Source of the DNA: CALMEC01 sp964628685
Lineage (GTDB): Bacteria > Actinomycetota > Thermoleophilia > Miltoncostaeales > Miltoncostaeaceae
Assembly: GCA_964628685.1 (NCBI GenBank)
Contig: CAZVNM010000003.1
Location: 62,001-126,000 of the forward strand
Reading direction: 5' to 3'
Length of the DNA: 64,000 bases
Made by a program: the position numbers and the translations under genes. Positions within the stretch are counted from its first letter, which is position 1. Each line of letters begins with the position of its first letter. Positions 15,382 to 27,639 of this stretch are shown here, piece by piece. The notes beneath the pieces were generated by a model. The model was not told the DNA's origin. It was given only the letters and a program-made list of their open reading frames with translations, and ran no database searches.

Positions 15382-16298
15382 CCGGCGCCCGGCCCATTGA
15401 CGGCGTCACCACCGCCCGGCTGCAGATCGTCGCGGCCGCGCTCCTGTTCTCGACCGGCGGGGCGGCCATCAAGGCCACGTCGTTCGAGGGCTTCTCGGGG
15501 GGCATGGCGGTCGCGTGCCTGCGCTCGGCCGTGGCCGCCGCCGCGATGGCCCTGGTCTTCCCCGCCGCCCGTCGCAACTGGTCGTGGCGCACGTTCGTGG
15601 TCGGCGTGGCGTTCGCCGCCACCCTCATCCTGTTCGTCACCGCCAACAAGCTCACCACCAGCGCCAACACGATCTTCCTGCAGTCGACGGCGCCCCTGTG
15701 GATCGCGATCGCCGCGCCGTTCGTGCTGCGTGAGCGGATCCCGCCGCGCGAGGTCTGGATGATGGGCGTGCTGGCGGTCGGCCTTGCCCTGGTGTTCGCC
15801 GACGCGCCCGCCGCGACCGCCCAGGCGAGCGACCCGACCCTCGGCAACATCCTGGCCGTGGCCTCGGGCATCGGCTGGGCCGGCAGCATCATGGGGCTCC
15901 GCTGGCTCTCGTCCACGCAGGGTGCGGGTGCCGCGGCGGGCGCGACGGTGGCGGGCAACGGGATCGCGGCGCTCGCCTGCGCACCGTTCGCCGCCGGGGC
16001 AATCGGCGGCGCCGCCGGGGTCGACTGGCTGTGGGTCGTCTACCTGGGCGTCATCCAGATCACCCTCGCCTATGTCTGCCTCACCGCCGGTGTGCGCCAC
16101 GTGCCCGCGCTCACCGCATCGCTGCTGCTCCTGGTGGAGCCGGCGGTGAACCCGGTGTGGACCTGGCTGATGCACGGGGAGCGGGTGGGGTGGCTCGCGA
16201 TCGCAGGCGGTGCGCTGATCATCACGGCGACGGCGGTGAAGACCTGGCTGGACGCCCGACGGGTACCCCGGGCGCCGGACACCGGCCGGAGCACCTGA
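15378..16298 (+). CDS. EamA/DMT-family transporter
   Basis: 306 residues with about ten hydrophobic segments in two EamA repeats (starting near LQIVAAALLFSTGG and LGNILAVASGIGWAG), the layout of the drug/metabolite transporter superfamily. These export amino acids, nucleosides or similar small metabolites; the substrate is unknown. Its ATG overlaps the hipA stop, an unusual partner for a toxin-antitoxin pair. The C-terminus is cytoplasmic and basic. Confidence 0.88.
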   Translation: MTGARPIDGVTTARLQIVAAALLFSTGGAAIKATSFEGFSGGMAVACLRSAVAAAAMALVFPAARRNWSWRTFVVGVAFAATLILFVTANKLTTSANTIFLQSTAPLWIAIAAPFVLRERIPPREVWMMGVLAVGLALVFADAPAATAQASDPTLGNILAVASGIGWAGSIMGLRWLSSTQGAGAAAGATVAGNGIAALACAPFAAGAIGGAAGVDWLWVVYLGVIQITLAYVCLTAGVRHVPALTASLLLLVEPAVNPVWTWLMHGERVGWLAIAGGALIITATAVKTWLDARRVPRAPDTGRST

Positions 16299-16338
16299 TC
16301 GCACCGCCGACCGTCCCGCGCAGGGACGCCGATCCGCG

Positions 16339-16344
16339 TAGCCT
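16339..16344 (+). promoter_or_regulatory. TAGCCT -10 box
   Basis: Seven bases before the ATG at 16352, with no Shine-Dalgarno between; predicted leaderless promoter. Confidence 0.5.
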
Positions 16345-16351
16345 CACGCCC

Positions 16352-16729
16352 ATGCAGCCCATCGTCGTCCACGTCCCCGACCTGCTCATGCGCCAGCAGT
16401 TGGTGTCCGGCCTCCAGGCCGCCGGCTACCCGGCCCGCGGAGCCGCGTCCGCCACCAGGTTGCGCGACGCCCTCGCCGCGGGCGCCGGCGCGGTCGTGCT
16501 CGAGCTGGACGGCGTGGACATCGACGGTCCGGCGCTCGTCACGGAGCTGAAGGACGACCCGGCCACCGCATCCCTTCCCGTGCTGGGCTTCTGCGCCCAC
16601 ACACGGCTGGAGCTCATCGACGCGGCCAAACGCGCCGGTGCGGACCGGGTCGCCGCCCGGGGCGAGCTGACCCGCAGGCTCGCCACGATCATGGCCGAGC
16701 TGGTGGGGCCGCCACCGGCGTCGGACTGA
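16352..16729 (+). CDS. Receiver-like (CheY-fold) small protein
   Basis: 125 residues with the alternating strand-helix pattern of a response-regulator receiver domain (VVHVPDLLMRQQLVSGL, AVVLELDGVDIDG, LPVLGFCAHT, AGADRVAARGEL). The position expected for the phosphorylated Asp reads LELDG, so an acidic residue is present, but the N-terminal acidic pair is replaced by PD and the conserved Lys before the last strand is missing. It may be an unphosphorylated pseudo-receiver. No output domain is attached and no kinase gene is nearby. Confidence 0.65.
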   Translation: MQPIVVHVPDLLMRQQLVSGLQAAGYPARGAASATRLRDALAAGAGAVVLELDGVDIDGPALVTELKDDPATASLPVLGFCAHTRLELIDAAKRAGADRVAARGELTRRLATIMAELVGPPPASD

Positions 16730-17043
16730 GGCGACGCTGGGTCGACCGCCACGGGCGGGTGTCCGAGCAGGATCGGAACCGGCGACCCGGCATCCCGCCG
16801 GTCGCCGGTCCGGAGGTCGGACCCTCCATGGTCCGATCCTGCCGCTGCCCCTCCATGAGCGTGGCAGTCGTGTGAAACGCGGCTCTCACGTCATCGGCCG
16901 ACCGACCCCGCAACTTGAGCCCATCGGCAGGAATTCGCGCACGGCCATCGACGGCTCGCCGTGCACCGTGGAACTCCGTCCGCGACGGCCCGACGGCCCG
17001 GTGACGCCTGCCATGCGAGCGGTGCCGTCTGCGGGGGGTTCGC
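16730..17043. other. Intergenic region before metH
   Basis: A hairpin (about 16815-16839, GGTCGGACC with GGTCCGATCC) is the only clear structure. I looked for cobalamin, SAM and SAH riboswitch cores, which would make sense before metH, and saw no convincing consensus. Confidence 0.4.
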
Positions 17044-17049
17044 TAGCCT
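17044..17049 (+). promoter_or_regulatory. TAGCCT -10 box of metH
   Basis: Seven bases before the metH ATG and no ribosome-binding site between, suggesting a leaderless mRNA. Confidence 0.5.
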
Positions 17050-17056
17050 CCGCCGG

Positions 17057-20755
<3,699 letters not shown>

Positions 20756-20808
20756 GGTCGCGGCGGACGGGGCGGGCACGCGTGGTGGGGTTGGCTCCGA
20801 CCGACGCG

Positions 20809-20830
20809 GGCTGGAGCCGCGGCTCCAGCC
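20809..20830. terminator. Perfect 22-base palindrome after metH
   Basis: GGCTGGAGCC-GC-GGCTCCAGCC, 54 bases after the metH stop. No T-run follows, so it is a possible Rho-assisted terminator or 3' stabilising hairpin. Confidence 0.5.
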
Positions 20831-20896
20831 GGGTGCGAAAACGATTCGGGGTGCGGTCGATCCCCGCGGTGTCAGCGACGTGAGGTGGGACCGCAG

Positions 20897-22003
20897 GTGA
20901 GTCCCCGCAGGATCCTGGCCGCCACAGTGGCGGGCGCCGCCTGCTGCGCCACGACGGCGCTGGGCCAGCGTCCATCGTCCCCCGGCAACGCGGCAACCGG
21001 CGCGACGATCGCCACGACGCTGGCCATCCCGCCGACCCTCACCCCACCCGCCCAGCCCGGCGACCTGGTGATGACGACGCTCACCGGGACGACGGCGTCA
21101 CCGGACATCCTGCGGCGCGCACGGCTCGGACGCATCGCCGGGGTGATCCTGATGGGCCGCAACATCACCTCGGCCGACCAGACCCGCCGGCTCACATCCG
21201 CACTGCAGGCCGCGGCACGGGCAGGTGGGCAGCCGCCGCTCATCATCGCGGTCGATCAGGAGGGTGGGACGGTGCGGCGGCTGGGGTTCGCGGCCCCCGC
21301 GCGTTCGGCGCGTGAGATGGGGCGCATGCACGACGATGCGATCCATGCGGAGGGGCAGACCACGGGACAGGACCTGCGGTCGGTGGGGATCAACGTGGAC
21401 TTCGCGCCGGTCGCCGACGTTCCCGTGGGTCCGGCGAGCTTCCTCGGCTCACGGGCGTTCGGGACCGGCCGCGACCGGGTGGCCGCGGCGGCATGTGCGT
21501 TCGCCGAGGGGCTCACCGCGGGTGGCGTCCGTCCGACGTTCAAGCACTTCCCGGGTCTGGGGGCATCCGGGTCGGTCAACACCGACTTCGCCCGGTCGAT
21601 CATCACCCGACCGCGTCCGCTGATCGAGCGTGACCTGGATGCGTACCGTCGCTGCGCGACCGATCCGGCAACGCTCGTGATGGTCTCGAACGCCGCCTAC
21701 CGGAGCCTGACCGGTACGACACCGGCGGTGCTCCATCCGGCGACCTACCGTCTGGCGCGGGGCATCGGCGTCACCGGCCCGATCGTGACCGACAGCCTGA
21801 ACGCGAAGGCCCTGGCCGGGCAAACAGACGTGGCCCCCAGGATCGTCCGGGCCGGCGGGGACCTGCTGCTCTACACCAGCGAGGGGGCGTCGGTGGCCGG
21901 CTACCGGGAGCTCCTGCGGGCGGTGACGCGGGGGCAGGTGAGCCGCGCCGAGCTGAACGACCGGGCGGCCAGGGTGCGGGCGCTGCGGATGTCGTTCCGC
22001 TGA
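20897..22003 (+). CDS. Secreted GH3-family (NagZ-like) glycoside hydrolase
   Basis: 368 residues. A signal peptide (about residues 1-25) is followed by a GH3 barrel: LIIAVDQEGGTVRRL, NVDFAPVADV, KHFPGLG and the nucleophile region VTDSLNAKAL all match beta-N-acetylhexosaminidases of the NagZ type. The usual KHFPGHG reads KHFPGLG and the following Asp-Ser-His loop of NagZ is not evident, so activity may differ. Likely trims muropeptides or glycans outside the membrane. The GTG at 20897 was preferred over the GTG at 20885 because GAGGTGGGA lies at good spacing. Its last 30 bases are duplicated downstream with repeat B. Confidence 0.82.
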   Translation: MSPRRILAATVAGAACCATTALGQRPSSPGNAATGATIATTLAIPPTLTPPAQPGDLVMTTLTGTTASPDILRRARLGRIAGVILMGRNITSADQTRRLTSALQAAARAGGQPPLIIAVDQEGGTVRRLGFAAPARSAREMGRMHDDAIHAEGQTTGQDLRSVGINVDFAPVADVPVGPASFLGSRAFGTGRDRVAAAACAFAEGLTAGGVRPTFKHFPGLGASGSVNTDFARSIITRPRPLIERDLDAYRRCATDPATLVMVSNAAYRSLTGTTPAVLHPATYRLARGIGVTGPIVTDSLNAKALAGQTDVAPRIVRAGGDLLLYTSEGASVAGYRELLRAVTRGQVSRAELNDRAARVRALRMSFR

Positions 22004-22020
22004 GGCCGTGAGCCGCACCG

Positions 22021-22051
22021 CGCAAGCCTGGTGCCTGGCACGTAACTTGCG
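22021..22051 (+). repeat. Dispersed repeat B, copy 1
   Basis: A 31-base element with ends CGCAAG and CTTGCG and core GGTGCCTGGCAC. Other copies are at 22131, 22174, 29363 and 61730 (both inverted), 52156, and a diverged one at 59443. It resembles REP-type palindromes. Confidence 0.8.
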
Positions 22052-22130
22052 TGCGACCGGATTCCCACGACCGGGTCGACAGGACACGGGCCCTGCGGAC
22101 GTCGTTCCGCCGAAGCCGTGAGCCACGCCG

Positions 22131-22161
22131 CGCAAGCCTGGTGCCTGGCACGTAACTTGCG
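22131..22161 (+). repeat. Dispersed repeat B, copy 2
   Basis: Identical to copy 1 and exactly 110 bases downstream, within a tandem duplication that also includes the end of the GH3 gene. Confidence 0.8.
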
Positions 22162-22173
22162 TGGGCCGCATCG

Positions 22174-22204
22174 CGCAAGCCCGGTGCCTGGCACTCAACT
22201 TGCG
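22174..22204 (+). repeat. Dispersed repeat B, copy 3
   Basis: Same ends and GGTGCCTGGCAC core, with three substitutions relative to copy 1. Confidence 0.75.
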
Positions 22205-22249
22205 TGCGACCGGTTACTCGGGTGCCGACGCCCCTCCGCTCCGAGCGAT

Positions 22250-22280
22250 GTCAGATGAATCGACCGGCACCACGTCTGAC
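22250..22280 (+). repeat. Dispersed repeat A, copy 2
   Basis: Forward orientation of the 31-base GTCAGA...TCTGAC element, identical to the reverse complement of 9784-9814. Confidence 0.8.
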
Positions 22281-22349
22281 ACCAAGACGATCCCCCGGAT
22301 GCGGGGGCTGCGCGCACGCCCGTGTCCGGTCACTTGACGGGCCGCCCGG

Positions 22350-22355
22350 TAGCGT
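22350..22355 (+). promoter_or_regulatory. TAGCGT -10 box
   Basis: Six bases before the ATG at 22362; no Shine-Dalgarno. Confidence 0.5.
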
Positions 22356-22361
22356 CACCCC

Positions 22362-22838
22362 ATGCCGATCACCGCTGCCGACCGCCGTCATCTCGTCCGC
22401 GCCGTCGACCTGGCCGAGCGGGCCCTCGAGTCCGGGGACGAGCCGTTCGGGTCGGTGCTGGTGTCGCCCGAGGGCGAGGTGCTCTTCGAGGACCACAACC
22501 ACATCGCCGGCGGCGACCACACCCGACACCCCGAGTTCGCGATCGCCCGCTGGGCCGCCGAGCACCTCACCGCGGACGAACGCGCCGCCTGCACGGTCTA
22601 CACCTCCGGCGAGCACTGCCCCATGTGCGCGGCCGCCCACGGCTGGGTGGGGTTGGGACGCATCGTCTACGCGACGTCGTCCGAGCAGTTGGTGACGTGG
22701 CTGCGGGAGCTGGGTGTGCCGCCCGGTCCGGTCGCGCCGCTTCCGATCCGCACGGTGGTAGCGGACGCCGTGGTGGACGGTCCGGATCCGGAGCTCGCCG
22801 ACCGCGTGCGCGCGCTGCACGCCCGGAGGGTCCGCTGA
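22362..22838 (+). CDS. Cytidine/guanine deaminase-family zinc hydrolase
   Basis: 158 residues. Zinc-binding motifs of the CMP/dCMP deaminase fold are visible: HPEFA (zinc His and catalytic Glu, with Pro replacing the usual Ala) and EHCPMCAAAHGW (two zinc Cys). The overall layout suggests a guanine- or tRNA-adenosine-type nucleobase deaminase rather than the short Cdd cytidine deaminase; the substrate is uncertain. Lying before deoC and aldehyde dehydrogenase genes, it may take part in nucleoside salvage or breakdown. Confidence 0.8.
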   Translation: MPITAADRRHLVRAVDLAERALESGDEPFGSVLVSPEGEVLFEDHNHIAGGDHTRHPEFAIARWAAEHLTADERAACTVYTSGEHCPMCAAAHGWVGLGRIVYATSSEQLVTWLRELGVPPGPVAPLPIRTVVADAVVDGPDPELADRVRALHARRVR

Positions 22839-22885
22839 CGACCGGTGCCGCCCGCGGGGTTGCGGGCGTGCGGGCGCCGCGCGCA

Positions 22886-22891
22886 TACACT
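22886..22891 (+). promoter_or_regulatory. TACACT -10 box of deoC
   Basis: Six bases before the deoC ATG; predicted leaderless start. Confidence 0.5.
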
Positions 22892-22897
22892 CCGCCC

Positions 22898-23851
22898 ATG
22901 GGTTCGATCGCGCTTCCCGACCGGCTCGCGTCGGCCACGACCTCGTCCGCGGCACTCCGCCGGTTCCTCCATGGGCTGCCCGGGGTCGACCGGGTGGGCT
23001 GCGATGCGCGGGCCGCAGCGCTCGCGACCCGTTCGGTCAAGGCCGACGCCAAGCGCCGGGCGCTCGACCTGGCCATCCGGATGGTCGACCTCACCACCCT
23101 GGAGGGCATGGACACACCCGCACGGGTGCGCTCCCTCTGCGCCAGGGCGGTCACGCCCGACCCCACCGACGCGGAGTGCCCGTCGGTGGCGGCCGTCTGC
23201 GTGTACCCGGACATGGTCGCCTTCGCCCGTGATGCGCTGGGCGATGCGCCCGTCCGGGTCGCCTCGGTGGCCACCGCCTTCCCGTCCGGTCGGGCCTCGA
23301 TGGCGGTGAAGCTGCAGGACGTGGCCGATGCCCTGGCGGCGGGCGCCGACGAGATCGACATGGTGATCGACCGCGGGGCGTTCCTGGCGGGCGACCTCGG
23401 GCGGGTGCACGACCAGATCCGGGCGGTGAAGGAGGCCTGCGGAGCGGTGCACCTGAAGGTGATCCTGGAGACCGGTGAGCTCGGGACCTACGACAACGTC
23501 CGACGCGCGAGTTGGCTGGCCATGCTGGCCGGCGCCGACGTCATCAAGACCTCCACCGGCAAGGTGCAGCCGGCCGCCACCCCGCCCGTGACGCTCATCA
23601 TGCTGCAGGCGGTCCGCGACTTCCGCGAGGCCACCGGACGTCAGGTGGGCGTGAAGGCGGCCGGCGGCATCCGCACCGCCAAGGACGCCATCCGCTACCT
23701 GGTGCTCGTGGCCGAGACGGTGGGCGCCGACTGGATGGACCCGGCCTGGTTCCGGTTCGGTGCATCCAGCCTGCTGAACGACCTGCTGATGCAGCGCACC
23801 CGGATGCACACCGGCCGGTACACGGGCTCCGACCACGTCGTTCTGGACTGA
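22898..23851 (+). CDS. deoC: Deoxyribose-phosphate aldolase
   Basis: 317 residues, a TIM-barrel class I aldolase. Lys217 in VIKTSTGK is the Schiff-base lysine by family knowledge and Lys253 in GVKAAGGIR its proton-relay partner. It splits 2-deoxyribose-5-phosphate into glyceraldehyde-3-phosphate and acetaldehyde. It is longer than the roughly 220-260 residue E. coli type, like actinobacterial and eukaryotic members. One base separates it from the aldehyde dehydrogenase gene that follows, which could oxidise the acetaldehyde produced. Confidence 0.93.
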   Translation: MGSIALPDRLASATTSSAALRRFLHGLPGVDRVGCDARAAALATRSVKADAKRRALDLAIRMVDLTTLEGMDTPARVRSLCARAVTPDPTDAECPSVAAVCVYPDMVAFARDALGDAPVRVASVATAFPSGRASMAVKLQDVADALAAGADEIDMVIDRGAFLAGDLGRVHDQIRAVKEACGAVHLKVILETGELGTYDNVRRASWLAMLAGADVIKTSTGKVQPAATPPVTLIMLQAVRDFREATGRQVGVKAAGGIRTAKDAIRYLVLVAETVGADWMDPAWFRFGASSLLNDLLMQRTRMHTGRYTGSDHVVLD

Positions 23852-23852
23852 G

Positions 23853-25307
23853 ATGACCGACCGACCGCCCACGCCCGATCCGGGCTTCGCGTACGCACCC
23901 GCTCCCGAGTCGACCTCGGTGGTGGACATCCGGCCGCACAACGGGCTCTTCATCGACGGGACGTTCGTGGCCGCCACCGGCGGGACGTTCACGACGGTCA
24001 ACCCCGCCACCGAGGAGACGCTTGCCGAGGTCGGCCGGGCGAGCGAGCAGGACGTCGATCGTGCGGTGGCGGCGGCACGACGCGCGTTCACCCGGTGGCG
24101 TCGGGTGCCGGGACGCGAACGCGCGAAGTACCTCCACCGCATCGCCCGCATCATCCAGGAGCGCGCCCGTGAGCTGGCGGTGCTGGAGACGCTCGACAAC
24201 GGCAAGCCCATCCGCGAGTCGCGCGACGTGGACGTGCCGCTCGTGGCCGCTTATTTCTTCCACCATGCCGGCTGGGCCGACAAGCTCGCGTACGCAGGCC
24301 TGGGACCGGATCCGCAGCCCATCGGAGTCGCCGGCCAGATCATCCCGTGGAACTTCCCGCTCCTCATGCTTGCCTGGAAGATCGCGCCGGCGCTGGTATG
24401 CGGCAACACCGTGGTGCTGAAGCCGGCCGAGACCACGCCGCTCACGGCGCTCCTCTTCGCCGACATCTGCCGGCAGGCGGAGCTCCCCGCAGGGGTCGTC
24501 AACATCGTGACCGGCGGCGACGATGTGGGACGGGCGCTCGTCGCGCACCCGAAGGTCGGCAAGGTGGCGTTCACCGGTTCGACCGCGGTCGGCCGGTCGA
24601 TCGCCGAGGCCGTCGCCGGCACAGACAAGCGGGTCACCCTCGAGCTGGGCGGCAAGGGCGCCAACATCGTCTTCGACGACGCGCCCATCGATCAGGCCGT
24701 GGAGGGGATCGTCGACGGCATCTTCTTCAACCAGGGGCACGTGTGCTCTGCGGGCTCGCGCCTCCTGGTGCAGGAGAGTGTCGCGGAGGAGGTCATCGCA
24801 CGGCTGCGGCGCCGCATGGCGACCCTGCGGGTGGGCGACCCGCTGGACAGGAACACCGACGTCGGCGCCATCAACTCGGCGGAGCAGCTCGGCGCCATCG
24901 AGACGTTCGCGGCGGCGGGTGATGCGGAGGGGCCCGAGCGGTGGTCCGCGCCGGGCGAGCTCCCCGGCCGCGGGTACTGGTTCGCGCCGACCATCTTCAC
25001 CGGGGTGACGCAGGCGCACCGCATCGCGCGCGAGGAGATCTTCGGCCCGGTGCTGTCGGTGCTCACGTTCCGCACGCCGGACGAGGCGGTGCAGCGGGCC
25101 AACAACACCCCGTACGGGCTGTCGGCGGGCGTGTGGACCGAGAAGGGTTCGCGGATCCTCTGGATGGCCGACCGCCTGCGCGCCGGTGTGGTGTGGGCCA
25201 ACACGTTCAACCGGTTCGATCCGGCCAGCCCGTTCGGCGGGTATCGGGAATCGGGGTACGGACGCGAGGGCGGCCGCCACGGACTGGAGGCCTACCTTGC
25301 CGGGTGA
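23853..25307 (+). CDS. Aldehyde dehydrogenase family protein (ALDH16-like N-terminal unit)
   Basis: 484 residues, a complete ALDH: PWNFPLLMLAWK and VLKPAETTPLT bind the cofactor, VAFTGSTAVGRSI is the Rossmann loop, the general-base Glu lies in LELGGKGAN and the nucleophile Cys298 in QGHVCSAGSR. It oxidises aldehydes with NAD(P)+, plausibly acetaldehyde from DeoC. Immediate coupling to a second, truncated ALDH-like gene matches the two-domain layout of ALDH16 proteins, here split into two genes. Confidence 0.9.
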   Translation: MTDRPPTPDPGFAYAPAPESTSVVDIRPHNGLFIDGTFVAATGGTFTTVNPATEETLAEVGRASEQDVDRAVAAARRAFTRWRRVPGRERAKYLHRIARIIQERARELAVLETLDNGKPIRESRDVDVPLVAAYFFHHAGWADKLAYAGLGPDPQPIGVAGQIIPWNFPLLMLAWKIAPALVCGNTVVLKPAETTPLTALLFADICRQAELPAGVVNIVTGGDDVGRALVAHPKVGKVAFTGSTAVGRSIAEAVAGTDKRVTLELGGKGANIVFDDAPIDQAVEGIVDGIFFNQGHVCSAGSRLLVQESVAEEVIARLRRRMATLRVGDPLDRNTDVGAINSAEQLGAIETFAAAGDAEGPERWSAPGELPGRGYWFAPTIFTGVTQAHRIAREEIFGPVLSVLTFRTPDEAVQRANNTPYGLSAGVWTEKGSRILWMADRLRAGVVWANTFNRFDPASPFGGYRESGYGREGGRHGLEAYLAG

Positions 25308-26193
25308 CGGGGCACACGCCCGCACAAAGCGCGTCGGCGTCCGACGGACCGCCAAGCTCTTCGTGGGCGGCGCGTTCCCGCGCTCCGAGTCGGGCCGCAC
25401 CTACGAGGTCGTCGACGCGCGCGGCCAGTTCCTGGCCAACGCCGCCCACGCATCGCGCAAGGACGCCCGCGACGCGGTCGTGGCCGCACGAGGCGCGCTG
25501 ACCGGGTGGCGTGGGGCGACCGCGTACAACCGGGGTCAGGTGATCCACCGCATCGCCGAGATGCTCGAGGGCCGCCGTGCCCAGTTCATCGATGAGGTGC
25601 GGGCCGCCGAGGGGCTCACCGCGAAGCCCGCCGGCGCCCAGGTGGACGCCGCGATCGACCGCATCGTCTGGTACGCGGGCTGGCCGGACAAGCTGGCGCA
25701 GGTGCTGGGGTCGGCCAACCCGGTCGCGGGCCCGTACTTCAACTTCTCGGTGCCCGAACCGACCGGGGTGGTCGCCGCCATCGCGCCCGCCGCCTCGTCA
25801 TTGCTCGGCCTGGTGAGCGTCGTCGCCCCGGTCATCGCCGGGGCCAACACCTGCGTCGTGCTGGCATCACCGGATCGCCCCCTCCCGGCGGTCACGCTGG
25901 GTGAGGTGCTGGCCACGTCAGACGTTCCGGCCGGGGTCGTCAACATCCTGACCGGGCCCCTCGCCGACACCGCCCCGTGGCTGGCCTCCCACATGGACGT
26001 GGACGCCATCGACCTGACCGGCACCGTCGGCCATCGCGACCTGGCCCGGGACCTGGAGGCGGCCGCCGCGGTCAACCTGAAGCGGGTGCTTCGTCCACCG
26101 ACCACCGAACCGGACTGGACCGCCGAGCCCGGACTGGACCGCCTGCGCGCGTTCCAGGAGATCAAGACCGTCTGGCACCCGATCGGAACCTGA
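25297..26193 (+). CDS. Truncated, Cys-less aldehyde dehydrogenase-like protein (ALDH16-like second unit)
   Basis: 298 residues, clearly of the ALDH fold at first (KLFVGGAFPRSESGRTYEVVD, VVAAIAPAASSL, GVVNILTGPLADTAP), but it ends after the NAD-domain region and has no catalytic-Cys segment, so it cannot act as a dehydrogenase by the usual chemistry. In ALDH16 proteins a second, inactive ALDH unit follows the first and helps to shape the dimer; this gene looks like a separated, shortened version. The TTG at 25297 overlaps the previous stop and has GGAGG six bases upstream. Confidence 0.78.
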   Translation: MPGDGAHARTKRVGVRRTAKLFVGGAFPRSESGRTYEVVDARGQFLANAAHASRKDARDAVVAARGALTGWRGATAYNRGQVIHRIAEMLEGRRAQFIDEVRAAEGLTAKPAGAQVDAAIDRIVWYAGWPDKLAQVLGSANPVAGPYFNFSVPEPTGVVAAIAPAASSLLGLVSVVAPVIAGANTCVVLASPDRPLPAVTLGEVLATSDVPAGVVNILTGPLADTAPWLASHMDVDAIDLTGTVGHRDLARDLEAAAAVNLKRVLRPPTTEPDWTAEPGLDRLRAFQEIKTVWHPIGT

Positions 26194-26260
26194 GCCCGCG
26201 CGGAGACGGTCGGCCGGGCCTCGGGTGCGCGCGCGTTCCATCCAATCGAGCTGCCGCCGA

Positions 26261-26296
26261 CGTTCAATTGAACATGGCGCACCGTTCATTTGTGAC
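26261..26296 (+). repeat. Flanking repeat C, left copy
   Basis: Begins CGTTCAATTGAACATGG and continues to CACCGTTCATTTGTGAC. A near-identical copy (about five differences) lies at 27955-27989, so the pair brackets the HTH/PIN module. Confidence 0.75.
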
Positions 26297-26600
26297 ACTC
26301 CACGAGTGCGATGAGATCCCCTGCCTCTCGACAGGACGTGGAACGCGATCCGGTCGTGCGACGAGCCTGGATATACGTCGATCTGACGACAGAAGCTGAT
26401 CCAATCCAGGACCCCAGCCGTCGACGCGTGGTGGCAGAGCACCACCTCGTCCCTTGCAGGCGGTCGGCGTGCTCACCGTGGGACGCCCGGAAGGCGGCGG
26501 AGGTGGTCACCCGGGCGTCTCGCCGGATGGAGCAACGCGAAGGTGGACGCCCGGCTGGAGCCACGGGTCTCATCGGGCGTATTCGGGGTCGGGGCAGCCG
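26297..26600. other. Unassigned sequence inside the repeat-flanked island
   Basis: No convincing gene on either strand. Less strictly GC-biased than the neighbours; probably debris of an inserted element. Confidence 0.4.
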
Positions 26601-27169
26601 TTACTCAGGTGATGCCGACTCGCCTGACCGGTGTGCTGCGGCGGCCGCGAACTCGGGTACGCCGGCGCGGCCGAGGGCGGCGAGCAGGCCGGGCAGGGTC
26701 GTGGGTTGGCGGCGGTTCGCTGCGGCCTGTCGCTTGAGTTCGTCGATGACCCCGTCGGGGGAGAGGTCGAGTTGGTCGAGAAGGAACGTGTCCGGGTCGA
26801 TGACCTCCAGCCCGAACGGGTCAGTGCTGGAGGCCGGGAAGTCCGTGGTGTTGAAGGTGATGATCGCGTCGGCGTTCGCGTGGGCTGCGGCGGCGAGGAC
26901 GTGCCGGTCTTTCGGGTCACATCTCAGCCCGCTGATCAGCGGTCGGTGGCGGTGACGTTCGCGTCTGGAAATGCGGTGGTCATCTCGTGGATGAGCCGGT
27001 CCACAGGGTCGACCGGGATTCCCCGGGCGATGAGGTTGCGTCGCAGTTCATCCAGGATGTCGGGCGACCACAGTGGCCGGTACAGGCCGCGTTCCGCGAG
27101 GCGAAGCAGGGTGTCTCGCAGGTGCGCGGGGTAGACCACGCACGTGTCGAGCACGACCCGGTACGACAC
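26601..27169 (-). pseudogene. PIN-domain toxin, frameshifted
   Basis: The 5' part (27169-26946) encodes a PIN start, SYRVVLDTCVVYPAHLRD, with the first catalytic Asp. It then hits a stop after VTATDR near 26940. One frame over, the protein continues without a break as LISGLRCDPKDRHVLAAAA, then ADAIITFNTTDFP, with the remaining acidic residues, through to a TAA at 26601. A one-base loss (or two-base gain) near 26941-26950 explains this. Intact, it would be about 189 residues, a typical PIN ribonuclease toxin. Start at GTG 27169, just after the antitoxin. It may be a true mutation, a sequencing error or, less likely, programmed frameshifting. Confidence 0.75.
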
Positions 27170-27174
27170 CTGAG

Positions 27175-27639
27175 TCAGCGGGTGCGGGTGGGTGTGGCGG
27201 TCGTGTCGTACATGTCGGCGGCGTCGGCGATCTGGACCATCCGGTCAAGCGCTGCCCGCCGCTCCATCGACGCGCGGTCGCGATAGGCGATGACGTCGAC
27301 GAGTCGTACCCTGCGGTGGCGACCCGGCCGTTGGAACGGGATCTCGCCGGAGTCGAGGAGTTTCACGAGGGTGGGGCGACTGATACCGAGCAGGTCGGCG
27401 GCCTGCTGGGTGGTGAGGCGCTCCTCGACGGGGACGATGGTGACCGCCTGGCCATCGGCCATCGCCTGGACAACCTCTCGCAGCGCCTCGAACACCGTCG
27501 CCGGCAGGACCAGCCGCTCACCACGCGGCCCCTCGAGGGTCGTTGCCTGCCCGGCGCCGGGAGACTCCAACAGTTCGCCGAGTTCGGCGAGTGATTCGCG
27601 CGGCGGCAGGACAGTGTGTTCCAACGTGGGTGTCGCCAT
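27175..27639 (-). CDS. Helix-turn-helix antitoxin (excisionase-type HTH)
   Basis: 154 residues. The C-terminal half holds an HTH_17/excisionase-like domain (LTTQQAADLLGISRPTLVKLLDSGEIPFQR, then GRHRRVRLVDVIAYRD); the N-terminal half is a separate small domain ending in VFEALREVVQAM. Genes of this type regularly precede PIN toxins in actinobacteria and act as DNA-binding antitoxins. The ATG at 27639 has a strong GGAAGGAGGT. The PIN gene begins five bases after its stop. It appears intact although the toxin is broken. Confidence 0.8.
   Translation of the reverse strand: MATPTLEHTVLPPRESLAELGELLESPGAGQATTLEGPRGERLVLPATVFEALREVVQAMADGQAVTIVPVEERLTTQQAADLLGISRPTLVKLLDSGEIPFQRPGRHRRVRLVDVIAYRDRASMERRAALDRMVQIADAADMYDTTATPTRTR

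Larger units (their letters stand above)
22004..22349. other. Repeat-rich intergenic region
   Basis: Contains three copies of repeat B, one copy of repeat A, and a second, slightly diverged copy of the 3' end of the preceding gene (about 22093-22125). No gene is visible. Confidence 0.7.

Noticed and set aside
16730..17056. Cobalamin, SAM or SAH riboswitch before metH
   Set aside because: No B12 box or SAM/SAH core could be recognised, and the TAGCCT box next to the ATG suggests a leaderless mRNA.
22021..22280. CRISPR array
   Set aside because: Repeats are few, irregularly spaced, palindromic and dispersed elsewhere; no cas genes are present.
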